Source: Gordionus sp. m RMFG-2023
Taxonomy: Eukaryota; Nematomorpha; Gordioida; Chordodea; Parachordodidae
Direction: 5' to 3'
Length of the DNA: 64,000 nucleotides
Assembly (NCBI RefSeq): GCF_954871325.1
Contig: NC_088779.1
Coordinates: forward strand, 16,928,846-16,992,845
Each line of letters starts with the position of its first letter. Within the stretch, counting starts at the first letter, position 1. Under the pieces are notes generated by a model. The model was not told the origin of the DNA and did not search any database. It was given only the letters and a program-made list of their open reading frames with translations. Positions 49,701 through 61,700 of this stretch are shown here, piece by piece. A program made the translations under genes and the position numbers.

Positions 49701-52700
49701 CCGCTCGCCCTTTCTTTAACAAAATTAAACCTTTTGCCCAGATGGAAAGGCGGGTTGCAGATGATCTCTAATATACATATATTTTTTTATTGTGATGGTA
49801 TTTAAACTCATTCTAAAGTTTAAAATCCTTGTAAAAAATGTTGAGCTTCTACTTTTATAAAATTTTAAACAAGTGTAACTAAGATTAATCTATATCAGGA
49901 TGTAAAAAAATTAGAATGCCAGATTTTTACCTTCATTGTAATTATCGACACTAAAAAAAGGAATATGGAATATTTTATATTTAATTGTTCAAATATTATT
50001 TGAAATGTTTTTATATGATATTCTTATTATTCTAGTAAGGATTTTGCATTTTTTTAAATATTATTTTAATTATTATTATTTTTAAGAACATCCAACCTCA
50101 GATTTCTTTTTAAAATTTTGCATAAATGTGTTGTTAAATAATACTGAAACGATTAATTAATTACAAATGGCAAGAAAAGTTATATGATATCCAAAAAACG
50201 CTTGTTTTTTTAGTATTATTATCGATTTATAAGGAAACAAAGGCATACAGATTGGTCTAAATGTTTTATAAAAATCGGAAAAATGAATTATTTTTAACGA
50301 TTTAAATTAGAATATGGATAAATGGACCGCAACATTAAGAAATCTATGCATATTTTTTATTTTGATACTAGAATCAGTTTATTTTTGAATTCTGTAGATT
50401 TAATTGAATTACAATCGATAAGGGTAAAAATAAACAATTTGACCCTTGATATTCCCAGAAATGTGAGAGCTAGGATGCTAAAATTTGAACCCTCTTTTAG
50501 TTATGTGTACCTTAGTTTGTAAACAAAATTTTACCCAAATTTTAAAGGGCTGGAAGAATCATGATTGATTTATCATGGGAAATGACCCCTATTAATTAAT
50601 TATAATATTTAGAGCATTAAGTCAAAATACTCAAATTTTAGCACTCAAGAAAACCCTTGAAATTATTTCTTCGGGGGCTTGCAGCAACTTAACGATGTCA
50701 CTGGTTAGGACCTGAGTTCACAGGCATTTCATTCTCGGATGTTAAGCCTGCTCATGATTATATTATATAACAATAAATTAACATAATGAATTATTTTGTC
50801 TTAAAAAAATAAGAGGCATATATGTTTGGTCCGCTACAACTTTACATTTATTGAAACCGAGGAATTTTAACAACCAAATGAACGAGTTGATTCAGATCAA
50901 ACAATTTGAGTTGGCGTTACGATTAACTGTAAATTTCAATATATATTCTAAATAATTTGCAATTTTATCTCAACGATGCATTAAAAATGGAGTTAATGTT
51001 TATTAGGATATCTCATGTTTAGACGACTTGGAAAGGGAAAGGGCTATTAAGAATATACAATACATGCACGCTAAAACCCTTTTTAACCAAAAAAGATATA
51101 AAGATTCAATGTATCTATTCGGCCGTCTTAAAATAGGTTTGGTTAATTTCTTGATATTATAAAATTTCACATTTTTAAAATGAATTCTTAGATCCAACTA
51201 AAGTCTTGAATCTATATCCCAACATGTTGCCTTCCGATTTTGACGATATAATTAGTAAACTTGACAAAACGAGTTCCGATAATTTCCAAGAAACAGAATG
51301 CGACTCCCCGACTTCCCCTTATGATAATAATCAAGAAAATAATAATTTCACGATGAAGACTCAAGAAATAGATTGGAACAACGCTCTCTTGGCTTTGATC
51401 GAGTACTTAACCGAGATGAGAGTTTATTTTTTTGCCTTGCTAAATGAAAATAGTAATATGATACATATTTTAAACAATATTTTTCTTAATGATTATTACA
51501 TTTATTCGCAATAATAAAATATATTTCTGTAATGTCGATGGAAAGTTAAATCATTTCAGTGGCTTAGACAAGAGGGATTTTGGGGATGAAAGCTCCCATG
51601 GAAAATATTAGATTAATGTTTTCATATTATATATATATATATCTAGACGAAAATTAAATTTCTTTTTTAATAAAACACGCTCCTTAATTTTCTATTTTTA
51701 TAAAATCATATCAGAAATTTATTCCCCTATTTAAAAAGTGCAGGAAAATTCTATGAATAAATAATAATAAATTTTATTTTTTAACAAAATTTTCACATTA
51801 AAAAGATTATAAAATTAAAAAATCAGGAGGCTTCCCAAAAATGTTTATAATTCCTATGAAATCGACATTTGATCTTCTTATAAGAATTTAAAAGCCTCAA
51901 ACTTAGCGGTGGAGGGTAGAAAATCATCTATTGTAATCTTTTTCAATTTCACCTTAACGAAATCATCTTATTTTGATATCACATTTTACAAAGATGCTAT
52001 ATGTCTATTTGACTATATGCCATTTAGGATTGAAAGCTCGGATAATCTTTCATCTGTCTTACTTGACTTGAAATAACTCTAATATTGGTTTTAACTTATA
52101 AAAAAATTTCAGGCGCATACCACGGTTAGCGCATTAGTAGAAATCATAGCTAAATTTCCATTATTTATTGATTAAAAATAAATTTTAGTGCAGCTGTAGT
52201 TCATTATCAGGTTAAACCACTATGCAAAGCAATGTTAGTTCTTTAACGGCCTAACACATTAATATCCGATGTATCATTGTCATATTTGAAAAGGTTAGCA
52301 AATGAACATTCTACAACAACCACTAAATATGATTCCACTATAAGTGACTTAGAACAAGAAAGCCATTCTTCTCAAAAACGCCACACAGGATATGATTGTT
52401 CTAAATTTTTGGAGAGAAAAGTGGATCACTTCCGAATCTTTCTAAGCTAGCCGAAACCAAAATTCTTTTTGTTTCAGAGCACACCAATTGAAAATGTTTT
52501 CTCTACCGTTGGGTTGACGTTGAATTCAAGGAGGTTATTCTTGTGCCCGGCAAATTTAAATAATATGATTTTTATACATGATAAGAATAATATCGCAAAG
52601 TTTAGTTTGAATTTATAATTGAGTTTTCTTTTCAATAAAGTTGTAAAAATACACCGATATTTTTTAGTGTACATTTTATTTTTTAATTTAATTTAGCTTT

Positions 52701-55700
52701 TCTTAAAAAAATTATTACCAATTTTAAATATTTATATTATAAAAATGTAGGCACGCCGTTTTTAGCCGCCGGCGTTTTTAAAACTCTCGCCTGCTGCCAA
52801 TAGTTTCATCGGCGCACAGGTCTACATATAGCTTTAACTTTAGAATTAGTGAGAATAAGATTTATATCAAATTTTTGAGAATATAATGAGATTTTAACTA
52901 TTTTGCTTCTATATCCTATTAAATAAACAAAAAATAAAATATTTATAAAAAAATTATATAATTCATTAGATTTATTTTACAAACCACAATTTAAAATCTG
53001 ATATATAAGATTCAGCCTATGGCGTCCATTATAGTTCTTATTTCGCCTATAAGTTTCTGTTTATTGAGTGGAATTTGATTGATTATTAGTACGAGGCATT
53101 ACATACTGGAGATATTTAGTGCTTCTATAATTTTCGTTCTGCCTGATGTCAATCTTGGGATTTTGCCAATATTGTTTTTTCTCTAGACTCTCCCGAATAG
53201 GTTGAAACACTAGAAGGTATTAAAAACTCACTAATTATTAATATAAGTTTCAGAAGTAACGCTTCCATAGCTGACTTCACGCTTAAGTCACCATACCATA
53301 CTTTTTATTTAATTTATAAATCGATTACTTTTTGGTGAACGAGAAAAATTTATCAAAATATAAACCAAACGGTTTTTCTATATTCTTCGTTCTGTATCAA
53401 TGACTTTATACCTATTTACCAATAAATTTTTCTTTACTACCTTCAAAACAGATTATAGTATTAAAATGCACTAACTAAGCACTACTTATTATTGGTTGGT
53501 ATAAGTTTAGGATTAATTATTAACTCACTTCACCCGTAGTGGCATCGTAGCCTTTGTCTTCGCTAGTAAAATGCTTGTTATTGATGCACGTAATAAGCAC
53601 GAATATTTTCTGACACTCACGTCTGATTATATTGTTTACAAAAATTTACCAAATTAAAATCGCAAATATGCAGATTTTTAGCGAAGACAAAGACATTGTT
53701 ATCATTTTTTATAACCCGTTTGTGGTTTGTAAAACAGTAGAGAAATTAATAAGCATTATTTAGGCACTTATTAGCGCTAACCAGATATTTAGTTTTTCTA
53801 TATTTTGTATTTTTCATTCTGCTTGAAACCAGTTTTGACATTTTTTATTATTTTTCTAATAACTTTTTCTTATACTATTTATTCACCAAACGGATTAAAA
53901 TAATATTCAATTAAGCACTAAACATTGTTAAAATTTTCAGAATAAATGCTTTTAAAAATTTTGTTTTTAATAATTTTTCCTTTACATTAACTACTATACT
54001 GGTTAAATCACTGATATAGGTACTAATAAAGCCCGAAACATTGGTGTATATTTTCGATTTGGGCTTTTGTTCAGGCAACTAAAAGAGATTAAAGATATTA
54101 CATATTTAAAAAAAAACAATAAATATAACAATGGGAAAAAATATTTAATCAGTATTTTATTTTCTATATGCGTAACAAGAAATGGGGGTTTGAGAAAATC
54201 ATCATCCTACCCCCCTCCCTGAATAAATCCTGTCTACGCCACTGCCAGTCTTTACTTTTTCTAAAAAATGATAACGTTTACAACACCGGCAAAATCGATC
54301 CACTATAAAATATTTTTTATCATCTTCAAGATGGAACATTTATCGATAAAGCGTCGAATTCTGAATATCTCAAAATCATAGACACATGCTTGCTAAAATG
54401 TTATTCAAAAACGAACGACGCGCTTATAGGACCCTTGTTACGTTTGCCCAAAAATTTCTGTGATACTAAAGTTTGCGAAAGAATCCTTAAAAAACGCGGC
54501 AAAAATGAAGAACTAGTTATACTTTATCAAAGAACAGGCTTGCACAGAAAAGCCCTCAACACATTGGTATCGGTCATCGACCACAATTTGGTTATTGATA
54601 GGGAAAATGATAAGGATGAAGATACTGCTAGGGCCCATAACATAGAAAGACTAGTGACATATTTACAGCGTTTAGGTTTGCTCATTGATTTCTATGTTAA
54701 ATAATATTATTTTCATATTCATAATTGCATATTTGTAAAAAGGATTTTTGTTTAAATATTACTAATTATATTAATTTGACCAACTCCTATACGGCTTAGG
54801 CAAGTTTTTTGCTTAAAAAATTACAAACATTTAAGTCGAGCCTCAACTTTAGACGAGACAAATAAAATTAAGATAAAATGATAAGCCTTTTTAGATATAT
54901 ATAAATAAGTGATCAAAATCACAATTAAATCTTTATAAATTATGTTACTAAACGCCATGAAACTTTAATACTTATTCCTTCTTAGGTCCTAATCATATCG
55001 ATATGATATTGGAATACTCAATTAATATCATTAAAGAAAGACCAGAGGATGCTTTAAAGGTATAGTTTAAAAACCTTTAAATTACACAATTCATAAATGT
55101 TTTAAAACATTATATATAAAAGTTTAATATCGAATAATTTATTTGAAGATTTTTACAGAAGACATTCCTGAAGTTGAAAGTTTGGATCGTGAAAAGATAC
55201 TATATTTTCTTATCAAACACTCTCCGGACCTTATAATACCATATTTAGTAATGTTGTGTTGGAAAACAATTTAACTATTTTTTCTATTCTAATTAAAATT
55301 TAAAAATATTACTTATTAATGTAACCCTTACTCAGGGTTGGGCAGTATCGCGGATATGAAAATTCTAAAACATCTTGTATATAAGATATAAATTTAAAAA
55401 GGTTATCTTAATAAGTTAGAATTATCCTAGAAGCCAATCTATACAGTAATAATTATGAGTACTGTATTTATATATTTTTAACCTTCCCAAATTTTATGTT
55501 TTTAAAACTATAAAATTTTTAATTTTGATGATTAAAACATAGTGCTGTAAAAATATTTCCTATTTTGGCATCTATTCGTCACCTTTAATTATTAACTAAT
55601 CAATACAATACCGAATGTAAAAGGTTATGCCAAAATTGGGATTTTGAGTGTGCCTATAAATTTCAATTATTGCTCCTCTTTGCGACTATTCTTAAAATTT

Positions 55701-58700
55701 TATTCCAAATAACAAACTATTTATTAATGTTCCTTTTTGCTCAAAAATATCTTTTTATATGTAGACATTAATATTTAAAAATTATTTTTTTACAGCTTAA
55801 CATTTTAACCGTTTTACGATTAATAACTTTACTGCAATATATTTTTATAATCTCTGGGTAAAAAACGTTTGTTGGTAAAATATTCAAACCAGGAAAGTTT
55901 TCAAAATATGGGTAAGAAAATAGATATAAAAATGCATCCTCACACCAAATACAAGGTCTTTACGCTCAAGGAAAAAAGTTACTTTATAATTTTTTGAAAC
56001 ATTATCAAATATTAACCTTTTATACCATAGTTTGCATTCAGCGAGTAATGTCATGGGATACTTTAACGTCTTCATAATAAAAATCTGCCAAATATTTAAT
56101 TTTATCAGATTTGAAATAAATTCTGGAGGATTCTGCGGTAATAATATTTTCAGAGTGCTGCGATTTATTAAGAACCTTTCTTTCATTTGAGTTGTAAAAG
56201 TATCCTGAGAGAGGGGTAAAAAGATTTATTTTACAGTATTTCACAAATATTAAATTCATATTTATGTCAAAATTTATTAAATTCGTCATCTACATTTGCC
56301 ATAATTTCCTTAAATTCCACTTCCAATATATGGTTCATTCTCATACCTCAATCAAATCGATGTTAATTTTTATCAAATATTTTATACCTTAGTTTACGGT
56401 TAAAAAGTGGCAAATTTTAAAATGGTGGCTAAATGTAACGCCAAAATTTGAAATCGACATTAATTCATAGAATAAATTAGTAGTACATTTATTTCTGCTC
56501 TAAATATGATAAATAAATGTAAATTGGAATATATATGCTATAAGAGGTGTTGTAATTGTGGTAATATTCAAATATACTTTTAAACAAATCTAGAAAAAAT
56601 AAAGAAATCTTTAGGCAAATTGAGACTATGTAAATGTAGATTAAAGAAAAAGGATATATAATGGAGAAATTATTATGCGAAAAGGACTTGTTTTCTTTTT
56701 TTAACTTAGAATTTAATTTTTTAAAACATTAATTTTTAGTATTTTAATTTTTACTTTTTTTTGGTTATGTTTTCCCTTTATATTAATTTATAATTAATTT
56801 TTAGTATATTTAATAAAGGATCCAAAACTATAATTTTAGTATTTAATTTTATTTCTATTTTATATTTAAGTTCCTAATCTCCCAATCCAAAGTCACTCAT
56901 CAAGAGGAAGGAAAGATAATTATAAAATAAAAATAATAATCATAAAACAGTCATATTTTTGAAAATATTCTAGCCGTCATCTAAATTTTTGTGATTTTGG
57001 GGGGGGGGGGGGATTTGTCCTACCTGCCCCCTCATTTTGTTCGCACCTGACCCTGGTTTAGGTTCATTTTTAACATTATATTTTGCACACTACTGACACT
57101 AGGCATGGAAAGAATTGTTTTAAAATTTATTTATATCTTTATTTTTTTTAAATTTGTCCAACCTTGCCTATATTTAAAAGAAGATCATAAAATTACTTAT
57201 ACTTACTAAAATAAATAAGGAATACATAATTGATGAATGGGAAGATCAAAATACCTTGTTTCACAACGCGCTCATTAATCAATATAGAGAAAAGGTGCAA
57301 TATGAAATAGAATACTTTCGAACAGAATACTTGGCTAATGAAAATGCTTTATACAATATATCTCAATGGAATATCTTATTAAATGGATATAGCACGAATT
57401 ACGATAACAAGATTAAAAATACGCTAAATCAAGATAATAATTTAAAGCAAAATGGCGAAAATATAATAGCTCAAGATGCCCAACAAGTTTTGATACCGGT
57501 GAAAGATATGCATGATACAGATATTGAAAGCATTAAAATAATGCTCGATGATGATGAATCTACCAACTCTTTGGAATTCTACGAAAAACAAGTTAGAATG
57601 GGGAAAAGTTTGGGCAAGATCAAACATTTTAGACGCAAACTAAGGTTTATATTAGAGGAGTCTGAATACTATATGCCCGATACACTTATCATCAATTTTC
57701 CAATTCGAGGTTTAATTGTGTTTTATAGAATTTTACAAAATCTATATTCATAATATAAAATTAATATAACTTTTACTACTCATAATTTTATTCTCACCCA
57801 ATTAATTAAGACTTTAATTTGGAACGAGCTATTTTATTTGGTAAAATGTCAAAACACGAGTCAGCGCTTGCGATATATTGTCACGTATTAAATGATATTC
57901 CTTTGGCCTTAAAACATTGTCACAAATATTATTACAGGAATAATGCTTCAAATGTAAGCTAAAATTAAATAACATTATAAATTAAGGGTGATTTCACAGA
58001 ATTGATTGTATCTTATAATAATATAATGAAGATAGCCTGCGCAAATTATATAAAATAATTATTTAACATAAGGTGAAATGATTTTTTATCACAAATATTG
58101 TTTTTTTAAAAAAATCTTAAGTTTACAAATAAATTTCTCACCGATTCATTTTTTCTTAAAGGGATGAGTAAAATTAAGTTTTTAATATAAATTAAATTAT
58201 AATAAGGCAAATCATTTAACATACTATTGGTAAAAAATATTTTAATTGTATTTTTTTTAAATTAAAAAATAAAAATGCTAAAAATAGAAAAAAAAAACCT
58301 TTAAAATCTAAATTATTACAATTACAAAAAGTTTTTCCGAAACCAGAGTTACAGTAGCTATAGTTTTTTGGACTCCTTGAAATGATTTGGGATATTTTAG
58401 CTATGATTTCATTGTTACTTATTATCTTGTGCATTTTCTCAAGCTATATATATTATGATTATACATATTATCGGATTTTAGAAATTTATTAAATAACGGC
58501 ATCATTTTTTCGCAAATTCATTTATTTATAAGGTCATTTCCAGACAGAACATAAAGCGGTTTCTTTATTAACGATAAAATGGTGCTTGGAGTGAATTATA
58601 AGCCTCATTTTTTAAATATTATAGGGGAGACCAGGGCTAGTCGGCGCAAGAGGCTTGTCGGTTCAAAGGATTAATGACTTTTGCTAAAACCTTTTTAGAG

Positions 58701-61700
58701 AAATAATTATTAAATATTTAAAAATATAACAGTATATATTTATAGGTAGATGTTTAAGGTATCTATTGGTATTTTGTAAGATCTTATATGATAATTATTA
58801 TCGGAGCTATGATGATTTTGACAAAAATTGTGCCGACTAGCCCTGGTCTCCCCTATTATACAAAAAAATTAATTCAATAAATTATTATCCTTTGTTTCGA
58901 AACATAAAAATAATTAATGGAAAAATGTCTAAGAAACCTCAACCTTCTAAATAGTCTAAGGGGATTTTCATAAAATAAATCAACTTCTCTCAAAACCTGT
59001 AATCTTAATATTCAACTTTATCAAAAACTAAAAGTATAAATTGATTAACAAGGAGTCATTTAAATAATAAATGTTTGGCTTAATGTTTCTCCAACGTTTT
59101 TTTTAAAAACGAAAATAATTTTTTTTCATTAGTTTATAAATGGATGATCATCAACGATATTCCAATCTGTATTTATCGTTGATATAATTTTTATCGAAAC
59201 CTCAATAAAATCAAGTTTCATATTGCTTTATTTTTAAAAGAGGAAAAAAGTCTGATAAGTTTATTGATTATTTTAGTTAAAATGATATGATCCCATCTTT
59301 AAAATGACATGATATGGAATTATATCATTAAAACATTATACAAATTGACAGGGAAATAAACTAATTCCAACATTTAAAATGAAATATATATGATTATTTT
59401 AAACTATTTATTTATTTAATAACCCGTCAAGAATGATGGGGTTGAGGGGTAATTAGTTTATGTATATGGTACTAATATACTTTATTAATATATTTTATAA
59501 AAATATTAATATTTAGGCGAAAAATAGGTAAATTTGTGAATCACACCTCATAATATATTCTTAATTTCTGATTCAATTATCATCTAATCAGAGAGAAAAG
59601 TATGATGACTCTTTCTTGAAGGGCAAGATGAAAAATATATAACTAAGAGTACCAGAGCACCCGTTAGTCAGCATTGCTGAGTCCGTCAAAAATGACGGGG
59701 AATGAGAATTTTCTCCTTACTTTTATGATAGTTGTTACCTGTTATTTGAAAATAATATCCAATTTTTATTCTTTATAACCTCCTCCCACCTTCAGGTCAG
59801 GTCCAATCCATTAAAACTAAGTTTAAATGCTATGTTTTGAGTCAAAATACATTTAAAGCTTTTACTTGATACCCATATCAAATTTGTTAAAATATTACTG
59901 ATCATCTATACCTAATATTTAATATTGAAAAAATTCCCAAAGGTCCAAGGCCATAATAATTTTGAAAAAATTTCCCCAACCCCAACCAAAGACAGATCAT
60001 AATAATTTTGGTAATTGATAACTGGAATAAAATATTTAAAAAAATCATAATGAATTTAAAAATACAATCAAAATCTATAGGCCTTGGTTTATTTGTTTTT
60101 AGTCAATGCCTGATCCATAGTTAATAATAAAAAAGATTCCAAGCGTCCAAGCTGATAATAATTTGAAAAAATTTCCCCAAGCGTGGCCCAATATATTTAT
60201 AAAAATATTTTCCAAGCCCAGCTATACGCATTATAATTTAAAAAATTTTCTCAAACCTGACCAAGCGATTATAATTTTGAAATTGTTTTCCTAAGCTTGG
60301 AGCTTCCAATAAAAAAGATAAATATTGATATATTTAAATTACTTTATCATATTATAGTTTCATATATAAGAAAAATTATACAAAATTTAATGTAGAAGGG
60401 GGGTGACTGGAAAGAACGTTTGTCTATCGAACGTTAAGTCAGTGGTTCGAATCTCGTTGATGTATAAAAAAGAATTTTTAAATTTTTTTTTAAAATAAAA
60501 TAATTTAACATTATAGGTATATAGTCTCCTTCGATTTATTTAAAGTTCAGATGATAGGAAAGTTGATACCAAAAATTAACATTATGATGATAGGAAAGTT
60601 GATACCAAAAATAAAAATTAACATTAAGGTTATACGAAAACGTTCACATTTCTTGATTGCGGCGATTATATAGATTAGATTTTAACAAAATTTTTCTTCG
60701 ATAGATATGTTTTAAAATTGTGAATCATATAAATTTTTTAAGGATTAGGTGATATGCTTTAAATAACGACGTTATTTTATTTTCAAAATTTTTTTTTATT
60801 AATCAATCTTTAGATATATTTTCAGCTGTTCAGCACCCTTATAGACCCTCCGGATCTGATAGAATTAAAAAATTTGCCCAATGACACACCAGATTTCAAT
60901 TATTCTCATAACAATTTGGACGAAGAAACGTTGGAAAAGTTTAACGAGAATGTGCGATTAAAACCAGAATCAGATTTTACATCAGCTCTTAAAATTTTGC
61001 TAGAGCATTACGACAAAATACCAATATTGAAAGTTGGGTTATAAATTTAAAATATATACTATCTTTCTCATTAAAAGGTACTGGAAAAATTTCCATCTAA
61101 CATTGAAATAGGCCAATTATATGATTATATTATCGAATCACTCACCGCATCTTATCAAAAAATAAATCACGACCAGATACTGAAAGGGCTATTATATTCT
61201 CAGGATATTAAAGTAAACAATATCTTCAAAATATCCTTTTATATATATATATAAATAACAGTTGCTCATTGTTCAAAAAGAGTAAAGTCAAATTTTAGGC
61301 TTCGAGCATTCTGAAATTGTAATCCGCAGCACTAACAGTTGTGTATTAACATTTTTATGCTATAATAGTGACATTTAGCTAAATATTTTGCATAAATTAT
61401 AAACGAAATATATTTACACGTAAAAAATTTGGATATGAACTTTATGTTTTGTAAAAAAAAGGTGGTGCGAGAAGCCTTGTTTTAATATTTTATTCACTTG
61501 TTTTTGAACAATGTACCTATGTTATTTATACAATTTTCCTGAGATTTATTTTCGATTTTCTAGGCCGGGGTTTATCTCCAATTTGGCAAAAAATTTTTTA
61601 GACTTTTACAAACAAAGATGCACGGATGACCATTTTTTTAGCGATGCCCCGATGCTATTAAGATACCGGAAAGATTAATATAAATGTAGATTGTATTGGT

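Noticed and set aside
50322-50522. Possible extra VPS39 exon
   Set aside because: It does not match Vps39, and exons 10 and 11 already join in phase with no missing protein segment.
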